DNA of 64,000 nt from Bolinopsis microptera. Taxonomy: Eukaryota > Ctenophora > Tentaculata > Lobata > Bolinopsidae. The notes below the pieces were generated by a model. It was not told where the DNA came from. It did not search any database and worked only from the letters and a program-made list of their open reading frames with translations. This document shows positions 53,640 through 64,000 of this stretch, one piece after another. Position 1 is the stretch's first letter. Every line of letters starts with the position of its first letter. Where the stretch lies: contig NC_087072.1 of NCBI RefSeq assembly GCF_026151205.1, positions 15,724,169-15,788,168 of the forward strand. The letters run 5' to 3'. A program made the position numbers and the translations under genes.

Positions 53640-53757
53640 ATCCATGTGCGGGGCAGGAGGGTCAAGCACTCTTTTTCTGGAATGAGCCTCCTGATCCGTG
53701 TGTGGGGCAGGAGGGTCAAGCACTGTTTTTTTCAGGTTGACCCTCCTGCGCCATTAT
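53640..53757. repeat. Local duplication around GGGGCAGGAGGGTCAAGCAC
   Basis: Two copies of TG(C/T)GGGGCAGGAGGGTCAAG, about 60 bp apart, followed by the inverse GTTGACCCTCCTGC. The group can fold back. Confidence 0.6.
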
Positions 53758-53819
53758 ACTGCCATTGATCAATCTTCTTTAGGCAACTTCCAATCACTTT
53801 TCATCCATTATTAACGAAT

Positions 53820-53968
53820 CCTGACAAACCCCGACAAACCCCGAAAAACCCCGACACACCCCGACAAACCCCGACAAACCCTGACAAACCCCGACAAACC
53901 CCGACAAACCCTGACAAACCCCGACAAACCCTGACAAACCCCGACAAACCCCGACAAAACCCCGACGT
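53820..53968. repeat. CAAACCCCGA tandem array, locus 2
   Basis: About fifteen 10-bp units of GACAAACCCC with C/T variants, followed by GACGTGTCGAGGTGTGTC and GGCTACATGATGCC. Same family as 48917-49050. Confidence 0.85.
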
Positions 53969-54560
53969 GTCGAGGTGTGTCGTATCAAGTCGGGCCCACC
54001 GGCTACATGATGCCTTTATTTGTTTAAAAGATTGACTTTAAATTGAACAAAATGCGCGGAACGCGCGCGATCTTATATCATATATGCGTAGGTGTTTAAT
54101 AAGCTCTACTAGTACTAGCCTTAGAGCATAACCATGCTCTTTCCACAATGCACCAGCATGAGCAAATAACTCCTTTCGCAGGAAACTATAAACGCCCTCA
54201 CAGGCTCCCATGTTTCATGTAACCGACCCCAGGTTTTGGTTTTAGATCGGACACTCAAAACAAAGATAGAAAAGCGGTCTACACGCTTACAGGCTACCAC
54301 GTCTCGTGGGAACCCAGGATTTAGTTTTGGATCGGACAATCAAAATACCGATATAGATAAACATAAAACAATAGAGGAGCAGTCTACACCCTCACAGGCT
54401 ACCACTGACCAGGTTACAGGAGCAGGACACTGTGTAGTTCGAGATATAAACACATAAGCGATGTCCAAAGCCAAGTTTCCGCTTAGATATGACAGTACCT
54501 AGGCAACTGTCTATTAACTGTTTGGCGATCCCATTAAGCAGATTTAGAAGTAACACTCAC

Positions 54561-57148
54561 CAGGAACACTGCACACTCCTACGAGTTGCACATAGCAGGC
54601 CATGATATCTCCTGGAAGTCCCTGTCTCTCCGTCTTCAACCCGAAGCGACGGGGTTGCACCAGGGGTGGTGATAACAGAGCTTCAAGACTCTCGAAGTCT
54701 GTAGTCGATATCTATGTTTGAAGATATCGACTACAGACTCCAAGAAAGAAGACTTCAACCCTAACCCAATTCCTAACTAAAGCATACGGTGAAATCCTAT
54801 TAACCCGTTGAAATCTTATTAACGGTAAAATCTTATTAACCCTAACGATAAATTATACCAACTTTCTTACAATATCATATCAAATGGTCGAGACAGTTTT
54901 AAAAATCTTGAAAGAGGACATCTTCACTTTCAGTTCTCTACATTGCTGATTTCTGTATACCCTCTGATAACTTTTTTCAAGAAATTTATCCCGCCTAGCT
55001 CCGATGAACTAATGAAATCGTCTGAGTATAATGACTTGATCTTTTTTGCTTTGCTGTTACGTACCTATAAAAGAATAAAATTATAATCTGAACTTTATTT
55101 CCAGGGTTAATTTGCCCTTTCGATATAGCCGACAACTAAATGTCTATTTACAAACGCAAAATTTGATCGTCTCTAATACTTCATTTCATGAAACTCCCAG
55201 GCAATATTAGTTTAGTGGTCTGGGACCACCGCGGAAGAGACAATGTCAGTGATACTGTTAAAGATCAAAGTAAGCCTTCTAAATTCGGGATAGCCTGTGG
55301 CAAGCAACGCCCGATTTTAATGCTTCTACAGACCTACAGTCCATAAGAAATTGGTTTTAAAGATTTACCTCATTCCTTCAACAATGTGATTCAGGAACAA
55401 GTTGTACCACGGAAAATCAATGTTTTTAGAGTCCGGTCCAAATTCGTAATCAAATTTCCTAGCCAAGAGCGGGAATTCCTGTAATAGATTTATACTGTTT
55501 AACAGTTATGTAATAATATTTGATCTATGTAGTACGTAATACAAAGAGAAACGAGACCGGAGATATATCCAAAATCTTCGGTCTCGTAGAAGAACATTCT
55601 ACACAAAAATCACCGAATCACATGACCCCCAATAGGCTCACGTGATACGACAGTAAACCAAATAAAGCCCCTCAAGGGTGCTGAACCTAATTATCAGGTA
55701 AGGTAATCCTAAAACTAAATAAATCACCGCAAGATTCCCAAGTCACAAGTAAACATTGCTAGACAGGTATTTAGTAAGGTAAACACATAATAGCCCTGTG
55801 ATTCCGCTGTTAAATAGCCTAGTTACACGCGTAGTAACACGTCAATATACGAGAGCACAATAACAGGTCACTTAAGGTACAGTTAGTGTTACGGCATGGT
55901 CAACGCACACATAACGGACACTCAATCCACGATAAAGGCACAGTAAAGACACGTTTAACGCCTAATATGGTTACTTAAGGAACGGACACTTAACGGTAAC
56001 CGTGCCTTTAATTAAGTGACCATCGATAGATTACCAAATTGCCCTTACCTGATATCGTCCCCTTATCAGAATCAGATGAACTTTCCTCTCGATATCCATT
56101 CTGACCTAGATTCTTCCGAAATAATGGTTCTGGCGTAGTACTCTTCTCAGAATTCATTGACTGACCTGATAAAATCAGGTCATAATTATATTATTATAAT
56201 TATATTATTATTGAAAATTATTAAATACTTTCTACTAGAGGGACCTCGACCACAAAGCCATTATTAAACCTTGGCAGTCGGCAACACTCATTCAGAGTAA
56301 GCTGCAAACCTAAGGACTAGATAGATAGGTAGCAAGAATCAGTACAAACGGAACATTATTTTGATCATTGAACACGGGCAATTCATTGTATTTTCGTTTC
56401 GTGTGTGGGACTGTGGGACATCTCTCATATCACGTCCGATGAAAGTGGACACACTACGAGACTTTGTTTGTGAGAGATTTCTCGGATTGAGTTATCGCAG
56501 TCTGATCGAAACTTTTATGCTATTGCCCGTATTCCGTAATGTTTTAACTTGTCGGGTCCATTACAAATATCTCTATTAATATTATAATAATCATACCTTT
56601 TGAGATAGACTGAAGTATTATTATATCTCTATATCCAGCTATATCGTCCACGTTAGTTTCGATTCGATCGAACTCTGAATCAGATTCGGACTCACTCGAC
56701 TCTCTTTCGGTATCCATTATTTCTTGTATCTCTTGATTCGCTAAATAAAAGTAGTTTCAGATGTTTAAAAAATCCATAACTAAAGATCGAGCTTTATTCA
56801 TCAAATTCGATCGAAATGTTAATTAGTACTGTAACATTGTAATTAATGCAGATGGCATAAAAGTAAAACGGGTAAAGAAAATTTAACGGTTTTTTAATCT
56901 ATAGTACCGCACGCTGGAAAGTATTTCCAGTGTAATTGTAGCTGCAATTCACGACCGACCTATGAATTATTATTATTCGTGCCAAAACATATAAATATAT
57001 TTGATATTAAAAATAAACTATATAAAGCGTGTTTTATTTAAACTTCAACATTTTTACTCACTCGTATTCGTAAGGAGTATTTCCTGATCTCCTTGTGAGA
57101 ATTAGAAGTAGAAGTTTCTTCGGTAGAATTCATACTCGCAGACTCCAT
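54561..57148 (-). CDS. Unidentified multi-exon gene (partial), acidic Ser-rich N-terminus
   Basis: Candidate exons: 57148-57062 (start MESASMNSTEETSTSNSHKE), 56740-56597 (QEIMDTERESSESESDSEFD), 56165-56049 (QSMNSEKSTTPEPLFRKNL, ESSSDSDKG), 55478-55369 (EFPLLARKFDYEFGPDSKNI, DFPWYNLFLNHIVEGM) and 54698-54561 (LEALLSPPLVQPRRFGLKTE, LPGDIMACYVQLVGVCSVPG). All have GT/AG borders, but phases do not join cleanly at every step, so exons are missing or borders are off. The early part is acidic and Ser-rich. The last exon resembles the start of a C2-like beta-strand pair (DI..YVQLVGVCSVPG), but I do not recognise the family. The rest of the gene must lie at lower coordinates or be lost in the repeats. 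Confidence 0.5.
54696..54739. repeat. Perfect 18-bp hairpin over a predicted splice acceptor
   Basis: AGTCTGTAGTCGATATCT (54696-54713) and AGATATCGACTACAGACT (54722-54739) are exact complements with an 8-bp loop. The predicted acceptor CGACTACAG/ACTTCG of the 54698-54561 exon lies in the stem. Confidence 0.85.
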
Positions 57149-58150
57149 CTTTAACTAAAAAGTACAACTTTACAAGTAAAGCCAGTAACCACATAAATCA
57201 ACAGTCGAAAGCGGAATATTTGTGGTTGATAAAGTAATGGTGTTAACAGGGAATAATAGAAACCTGTGGTCAATTGTTAAAATACGTGACTCATAAGTTC
57301 GGAAATACAGGAATGGGTGTTTTAAAACTTCGGACGAATCTGAACTATACTATGGACAAGTTTAAGCGGATGGTCTACAAAACGAAAATTATGCTGACTG
57401 CTGACGGCATAAGTATGTGGCCCTACAGAACAAAGAAGAAAGTAGTATCAAGTATGATGTAGCATTTATAAATTCGGAAAACGTACTGTAACAATTTAAA
57501 GCAATGCGGAAGCTTTTTTATGCATTGACGTGCGACCAACATTGGTTGATCAGGCGTTGATCGCGCTTTGAAATAGTGCACAAAGAAATGATTCTAGATT
57601 GAGCTCTGGAAATCTAATTTTTGAGTGGAGCTCTTGTGGAAGAGGTATTGCAAATTAAGGCTGCCTGGTATGTGAAACTGTGGAAGAGGCTGAAAAGTGA
57701 AAAGATTGCGGAGAACATTGGTTGGTCCTAGCTGTTTTATCAAAAATTGTGTTGCGACTGTGCGCGGCGTTACTGCGCATTTACAAAATATTTGTGCAAA
57801 TATGGCAAAATCATTGATCATACGTTGTCAATGATAAATCGACGTATAAGGTCTACTTAGTTCGACTGACGGTGGGGCGCCAAATTTGTGTGCTAGTTGC
57901 AGCGCAGCCACTGTGAGAAACAACATTCAGAAGACATAGCGCTCGATTATCACAATAAGAATTACGATATAAAATTTATATTCGCCGCGCCTACCCCATA
58001 CCCATGTGCTTACGTTGCTCTATTCAGAGCCCTTGCGCTTGCAGTACCACGTGCCCGCCTTTATATTAATGATGAAATCAGCGCGCCCACAGCGGCTTGC
58101 TCTAACCAGAGCCCTTTCGCTTGCAGTAGCGCGCGACCGCCGAAGGCGGC
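57149..58150. other. Spacer upstream of the unidentified gene
   Basis: No coding pattern. The GCGCGC-rich stretch near 58080-58140 marks the start of the second mini-element nest. Confidence 0.35.
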
Positions 58151-58161
58151 ACAGGAATTCT

Positions 58162-58258
58162 TTCTGGGCCGCGCTCAGCCTGTCATTCCGCCTAATCTCT
58201 TCTATTCCGCCTAATCTGTATATGTTTGTAAACATGATAGCCTGAGGTCCCCAGGTAA
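58162..58258. mobile_element. Family A mini-element, 97 bp, copy 4
   Basis: The ends are TTCTGGGCC and CCCCAGGTAA. AGGAATTCT is duplicated exactly at 58153-58161 and 58259-58267. It is longer than the other copies because ATTCCGCCTAATCT is doubled inside. Confidence 0.8.
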
Positions 58259-58266
58259 AGGAATTC

Positions 58267-58346
58267 TTAACGGGTGATACTCGTAAAATATCTGTTCCAT
58301 ATATTGTCCAACTCGGCGCGCGTCCTGGTAGGTTATAAACCTACAA
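58267..58346 (-). mobile_element. Family B mini-element, 80 bp
   Basis: It runs from TTAACGGGTGATACTCG to ATAAACCTACAA. AGGAATTC (58259-58266) and AAGAATTC (58347-58354) form a duplication with one mismatch. It lies directly against the family A element at 58162-58258. Confidence 0.7.
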
Positions 58347-58778
58347 AAGAATTCTACTTGTGAAACAACAAACAAGCGCGTCATGCAGTACGCGTAGACA
58401 CATGGCTATGTGAACACAGCGGCGTAAAAGCACAATATGGTCGAGTGAAATGTATTTGTGAATGCTTATGCGTACTCAGTATTACTATTAATATAATATT
58501 ATAAAATACTTGAGTCTTAAATGTACGCACACGTAACCAGCTAGTAACGTGCGGGTTCACGCCACAACAAAGCTAATGAGTTAATTTTTAATATAATCTA
58601 AACAGTTCTTTTTCAGTGTTTATTAGGGAGGGACCAGTAAAATTAAATTGTTTTAGTAAAACTTTTTTGTTCAAAATTTATTTCTGACCACTAGATCAAA
58701 ATTTATTTAAAAATTATAAATTAATAAATTAGCAAGACTGTATTAATAATTTAGCAAAGAAAAATATTACATTAAACT

Positions 58779-58944
58779 TTGTAGGTTTACAACCTACTAG
58801 GACGCGCGCCGAGTTGGATTCGTCGACAAGGGAACAAATATTTTACAAGTATTACCTTGCAGACATACGTTGCATGCCACTTTTCGCGCGCGAAGCGCGC
58901 GCCGCCGAAGGGATACGAAACATGTATCAAGTATTACCTGTTAA
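58779..58944 (+). mobile_element. Family B mini-element split by a family C element
   Basis: It begins TTGTAGGTTTACAACC and resumes after 58938 with TGTTAA. ATTAAACT (58771-58778) and ATGAAACT (58945-58952) flank it with one mismatch. The interruption is the 73-bp element at 58857-58929 plus its duplication. Confidence 0.7.
58857..58929 (+). mobile_element. Family C mini-element, 73 bp, nested
   Basis: The ends are TTGCAGACATACGTT and AACATGTATCAA, an imperfect inverted repeat. AGTATTACC is duplicated exactly at 58848-58856 and 58930-58938. The core TCGCGCGCGAAGCGCGCGCC is itself a hairpin. Confidence 0.75.
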
Positions 58945-59008
58945 ATGAAACTTTGTAAAAAATTTTGAATTAATAGCAAAAGTTATTTATATTATTAATA
59001 TGTTGGGG

Positions 59009-59060
59009 GAATTTGCCGCTTCGACGCGCCGTGCAAACTACCATACCATTTTTGATTCGC
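59009..59060. repeat. Fragment of hairpin mini-element (family H9)
   Basis: TTTGCCGCTTCGACGCGCCG with GCAAACTA matches the left half of elements at 3738 and 4520. The hairpin and right end are missing. Confidence 0.6.
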
Positions 59061-59401
59061 AATTCGCATCGCAATTAAAAAAATAAAATTTAAAATTTGT
59101 TAATCACTCACTAATTAAAACATAAATAAACCTACATTATTGCTTGTGAGGTAAAGGAAAGCAATTTTGCGAAAAAGTTTGTCTACAGTTGAACAGAATT
59201 ACTGAACACATTACTAAATTTTTAGTGTGCCTTAATTTTTTAGAATTTATAACGGACCACGGTTTCAATTCCAAATTAACATGGATTTCTTGCCAAATAG
59301 GGAAAAATAAAAATGTGGAGGGTTCAGTATTCAAACTTTGATCAAGAACTTGTGCTGATACAAAAGCTAAAGTTAACAACAGATTTAGGTTTTATAATAT
59401 A

Positions 59402-61837
59402 CTAGCAGGAACCCGTCTAACCCTAAAATGGTGTCAAGACTCAAGAGACTAAAACAATTATTACCTATTTAATTCGCGTTTTTGACACCACTTGGGGTAC
59501 CAAATTTTGGGCTTTAAAACTCCTATTTTTTGGCCAATTTTTTATTTTTTCATGCTGATTTGGAGGCCATTAAAGCATTTGACCCAGTCAAAAAAGTTTC
59601 AGTTGTATATCTTTGACGGTTTTTGCAGAAATTCGCGTTAAAGTTGATGCCGTGGTGTCAGTAAAATGGCACAGATAAATATATATATATATTATGATTG
59701 GCTACTGGGACACGTCATACACACGGTTGGATTGTTAATTCGGTTGAAGTACCTTTACATCCATTATCACCATAATCTGAACATGATTTATTAAAAATTT
59801 GCAATATCGAAAACGAAAAATCTGAATAAACTGAAAATTTTGAAAATGAAAGCTGCACTCAATTGATGGAAGGAAAAAATTTACTCATAACTAGCAAGGT
59901 AAAAACTACAAATGAACGGCAGATTTATAAATCTGCTGATAAAAATTAGATAAAAGACATGGTAACTGATAAGAGTTTGAAATTACACGTAAGCAGATAA
60001 ATTGTCTAAAATTTCTGTCTCAAATCAAGTTTATAGTGCATCATGAATTTAGGCTTGTTCGATCAAAGTTATATTAGGAGATATTAGGAAAATAGTTCGG
60101 TCGGCCGGAAGGGAGTCCAGACTGGGTGTGGTGTGGAGGCAGGATCACCGAGAGACTCGAGATGCTTGTGAGAGTAGTGTACTCATCTAACCGCCATCCA
60201 GTAGGTGCCACCGGTAGAAATACATATATTATGATTGGCTACTGGGACACGTCATACACACGGTTGGATTGTTAATTCGGTTGAAGTACCTTTACATCCA
60301 TTATCACCATAATCTGAACATGATTTATTAAAAATTTGCAATATCGAAAACGAAAAATCTGAATAAACTGAAAATTTTGAAAATGAAAGCTGCACTCAAT
60401 TGATGGAAGGAAAAAATTTACTCATAACTAGCAAGGTAAAAACTACAAATGAACGGCAGATTTATAAATCTGCTGATAAAAATTAGATAAAAGACATGGT
60501 AACTGATAAGAGTTTGAAATTACACGTAAGCAGATAAATTGTCTAAAATTTCTGTCTCAAATCAAGTTTATAGTGCATCATGAATTTAGGCTTGTTCGAT
60601 CAAAGTTATATTAGGAGATATTAGGAAAATAGTTCGGTCGGCCGGAAGGGAGTCCAGACTGGGTGTGGTGTGGAGGCAGGATCACCGAGAGACTCGAGAT
60701 GCTTGTGAGAGTAGTGTACTCATCTAACCGCCATCCAGTAGGTGCCACCGGTAGAAATACATATATTATGATTGGCTACTGGGACACGTCATACACACGG
60801 TTGGATTGTTAATTCGGTTGAAGTACCTTTACATCCATTATCACCATAATCTGAACATGATTTATTAAAAATTTGCAATATCGAAAACGAAAAATCTGAA
60901 TAAACTGAAAATTTTGAAAATGAAAGCTGCACTCAATTGATGGAAGGAAAAAATTTACTCATAACTAGCAAGGTAAAAACTACAAATGAACGGCAGATTT
61001 ATAAATCTGCTGATAAAAATTAGATAAAAGACATGGTAACTGATAAGAGTTTGAAATTACACGTAAGCAGATAAATTGTCTAAAATTTCTGTCTCAAATC
61101 AAGTTTATAGTGCATCATGAATTTAGGCTTGTTCGATCAAAGTTATATTAGGAGATATTAGGAAAATAGTTCGGTCGGCCGGAAGGGAGTCCAGACTGGG
61201 TGTGGTGTGGAGGCAGGATCACCGAGAGACTCGAGATGCTTGTGAGAGTAGTGTACTCATCTAACCGCCATCCAGTAGGTGCCACCGGTAGAAATACATA
61301 TATTATGATTGGCTACTGGGACACGTCATACACACGGTTGGATTGTTAATTCGGTTGAAGTACCTTTACATCCATTATCACCATAATCTGAACATGATTT
61401 ATTAAAAATTTGCAATATCGAAAACGAAAAATCTGAATAAACTGAAAATTTTGAAAATGAAAGCTGCACTCAATTGATGGAAGGAAAAAATTTACTCATA
61501 ACTAGCAAGGTAAAAACTACAAATGAACGGCAGATTTATAAATCTGCTGATAAAAATTAGATAAAAGACATGGTAACTGATAAGAGTTTGAAATTACACG
61601 TAAGCAGATAAATTGTCTAAAATTTCTGTCTCAAATCAAGTTTATAGTGCATCATGAATTTAGGCTTGTTCGATCAAAGTTATATTAGGAGATATTAGGA
61701 AAATAGTTCGGTCGGCCGGAAGGGAGTCCAGACTGGGTGTGGTGTGGAGGCAGGATCACCGAGAGACTCGAGATGCTTGTGAGAGTAGTATACTCATCTA
61801 TATATATATATATCGTCTCGCTTTATATATAGTAAGA
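59402..61837 (-). mobile_element. Helitron-like element with an internal 4 x 537-bp array
   Basis: On the - strand it starts TCTTACTATATATAAAGCGA after host A (61837) and ends GGGTTCCTGCTAG before host T (59402). The outer parts match the 309-bp element at 33602-33910. The extra 2.1 kb is a tandem array placed in the (AT)n stretch near the 5' end. No Rep/helicase is present, so it is non-autonomous. Confidence 0.75.
59691..61797. repeat. Four tandem copies of a 537-bp unit
   Basis: ATTATGATTGGCTACTGGG starts units at 59691, 60228, 60765 and 61302, exactly 537 bp apart. The units are nearly identical; the last lacks the ACCGCCATCCAGTAGGTGCC tail. No open reading frame of note. Such high identity points to very recent amplification or to assembly of a long array. 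Confidence 0.92.
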
Positions 61838-62050
61838 TTGGAGGAGAAATGTCCCGTTCAAATCTGTGTTGAAATGAAGGGAATCGACCAATAATTAAGC
61901 TTTGTTTTGACCTTAATTAATTTTGCAGAGACAGGTTGCAGAGACGAAACTAAATTCGTCGCTCACTCTTGGGATTGATACCACAAGCGGAACTGCATCT
62001 TCCAATTACAAATTATTTAAACCGTCACTAAACCACCGAATGGTTCCTTG

Positions 62051-62911
62051 TAGTAGAGGCTCTTACGGGCAAAAAGACGTGTTTTCTGCTACGAGTTTAG
62101 AGACCTAACCGCTAATTGGACACAATAGTATGATGTCTAAGGATCGATGATATGTTAAGAAGTATAAATTTGGCCTTATTAGTCACGTGCTATACCAATG
62201 CGCGTTTTAAACTTTGACAGTCTATTACTCTAAGGCAAATAGAGTAATTATATTCATATTTTGTCAGCAATAAGATCACATTATTTTCTATTTAGTGTGA
62301 AAATATGAGCTAGAACGGACATAATCTCGCTGAGTTATAGCTGTTTGAAATTTATGATGAACGCGCGGGTGCCAATTGATAACAACTAAATGCTTTTGCG
62401 CGTAGTGCGCGTCGAAAATTTGGCAAAAACGCTTGCGGAGTGAAAATATTCAAACTTCGATAAAGTATATGAAGTGGGTACTTCTCGGAAAGGAAAAATT
62501 TAGGCAAACACGATGTGACTATTTTTGGGTTGATTTAATACAACTGCAAAAAATTATTCAAACTTCAAGCAAAAAAGTCAAAATTTTTACCACTTTTTTG
62601 GATTTTTACCTCAGAACAAATAGAGGGATTTGTTTTATTTTTATACAATCTTGTGCGGCTGTCTTTTAGCTATCTTTATGCAAGTTTTGCCGACATGCCA
62701 ACAAAATTAACTTGCTCAAAATATCAAAAAACATGGTTTTTTGGCCTATTTTTGGCCCAAAAATCGGTTTTTTGCGATTTTACCCCAGAACAATCAGTCC
62801 AATCATCTTGAAACCACTTTCAATCGATTCTACGGTCAAAAATACGTCTAGTAAGGTGTATCTGGGGTCCCTAACGTATCGAGCAGACAATGCCCGTAAG
62901 AGCCTCTACTA
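62051..62911. mobile_element. Possible 861-bp element with perfect 21-bp inverted ends
   Basis: TAGTAGAGGCTCTTACGGGC at 62051 is repeated in perfect inverted form at 62891-62911. TTG flanks both sides (62048-62050 and 62912-62914), perhaps a 3-bp target duplication. The interior has no recognisable transposase. Confidence 0.55.
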
Positions 62912-62984
62912 TTGAAAAATACGCCATCTTCGAAAACTAATTTAGAAAAAATAGCTTACAACCGGGAGCCGACCTTATTACGTA

Positions 62985-63230
62985 AATGTGGCACTGTGAC
63001 ACTTGTGGCACTAACATGTGGCACTTGCGACACTCACATGTGGCACTTGCGACACTCACATGTGGCACTTGTGGCACTATCATATGTAGCATGTGGCACT
63101 TGCGGCACTCACATGTGGCACTTGTGGCACTATCATATGTAGCATGTGGCACTTGCGGCACTCACATGTGGCACTATCATATGTAGCATGTGGCACTTAC
63201 GGCACTCACATGTGGCACTTGCGGCACTTT
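62985..63230. repeat. GTGGCACTTGCGGCACT tandem repeat cluster
   Basis: A dozen or more units of about 15-22 bp, such as ATGTGGCACTTGCGGCACTC, mixed with CATATGTAGCATGTGGCACT. A few degenerate units recur at 63350-63450. Confidence 0.88.
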
Positions 63231-63314
63231 AATTTTGGTGGTAAGATATTTATATATTTCCATATAGTGATTTGATACTTTGTAGACATGTGTGATGATG
63301 TTATGTCATAATTT

Positions 63315-63345
63315 TTACTTTACTTTACTTTACTTTACTTTACTT
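63315..63345. repeat. (TTTAC)n microsatellite
   Basis: Six copies of TTTAC in tandem. Confidence 0.85.
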
Positions 63346-63459
63346 TCATATGCAGCATGCGACACTTGCAGCACTAAAATGCGCACTTGCGGCACTTTCA
63401 TTTGTAACATGTGGCACTTTTGGCACTAAAATGCGCACTTGCAGAACTAAATTATACCT

Positions 63460-64000
63460 TATCGGGCCTTACTTAAACGGATATAATTATGAACGGACAT
63501 TAATACGAACGCTAGAAAGCAATCAAAACCATCAAAAATCCGAATTTTTCATCTTTTTTTTACGTTTTTTGATTTAAGCAAATGATTTTTAAATCAATCG
63601 TTCATACAGTAAGCAAGAAAAGCAATCTTAAATCAGTTAACGTGTTAAAATATGTGTACATGATTATTGTCTTATATCACATATCATCTTCATCAAATGG
63701 GTTTTCGTGCATTAAAAATTCCATGCTTAAAGCATCAGTAATACCCACTTTTTGGAAACATTTTTTATCAAACTACCTCGGTCCTTTAAGTGTCAACTTT
63801 TACTAGCCATTCAGCGTTAAGTGGTTTTTATCTTAGAAAACTTTAGGTTAACCTTAACATCACGTGGATCTTTCCCAGCACTTATCTGTTTCATTATCTC
63901 CCCTAAGTTAACAAGTTTGTCATGTTGGCGGGGACTAACTCATGAACTATGTTATTTAGTGCCATAATTTTGTTGACTTTTTCCGTCAAGTGACCCTTGA
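63460..64000. other. A+T-rich end of window
   Basis: No supported gene, RNA or bounded repeat is visible. Confidence 0.35.

Noticed and set aside
57897-58245. 105- and 79-residue frames across 57.9-58.2 kb
   Set aside because: They run into the family A mini-element and GC-rich repeat sequence. The two frames overlap and show no domain.
62937-63275. His/Cys-rich frames on both strands
   Set aside because: Produced by the GTGGCACTTGCGGCACT tandem repeat. Several frames on both strands are open for the same reason.

Overview
This window looks like nuclear DNA of an invertebrate animal. It is A+T-rich, and its best-supported gene is split by introns with ordinary GT/AG boundaries. It also carries non-LTR retrotransposons, Helitron-like elements, hAT-type elements and many very small inverted-repeat elements. 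The gene families (attractin, calmodulin-like EF-hand, OAS-type nucleotidyltransferase with MATH domains) fit an early-branching or otherwise non-vertebrate metazoan. I cannot name the species from sequence alone.

Layout. (1) 1-5.0 kb is a nest of tiny repeats (54-118 bp), several with clear 8-9 bp target-site duplications and some inserted into one another. The same families return at 58.1-59.1 kb. (2) 6.26-7.34 kb holds a four-EF-hand calmodulin-like gene on the + strand. (3) 9.1-39.0 kb is one large attractin-type gene on the - strand. I can place 24 exons with matching phases at all but two joins: signal peptide, CUB, EGF, kelch repeats, PSI-type cysteine-rich repeats, laminin-EGF, one transmembrane segment and a short cytoplasmic tail. 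(4) Inside its 10.6-kb intron (21.1-31.7 kb), on the same strand, sit two intron-less paralogous OAS-family genes. One has two (perhaps three) MATH-type domains fused ahead of the nucleotidyltransferase. The other lacks them and has a four-fold 31-residue linker repeat. (5) 39.4-52.6 kb is mostly mobile DNA: hAT-type MITEs, a 5'-truncated CR1-like retrotransposon with esterase ORF1 and PHD/endonuclease/RT ORF2, tails of other non-LTR elements, a 1.4-kb hAT-type element carrying a minisatellite, and an RT pseudogene with a lost catalytic Asp. (6) 54.6-57.1 kb holds scattered exons of an unidentified - strand gene with an acidic, Ser-rich N-terminus. (7) 58-64 kb is repeats, including a Helitron-like element swollen by four near-identical 537-bp units.

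The most interesting candidates are the MATH-OAS fusion beside its MATH-less paralog, nested in the attractin intron. They look like an innate-immune RNA-sensing/signalling pair whose coding halves are far better conserved than their duplicated flanks. After that come the ultra-short transposons with 9-bp duplications and two insertion sites whose unoccupied homologs are present in the same window, and a recurrent pattern of minisatellites abutting splice sites of the attractin gene.
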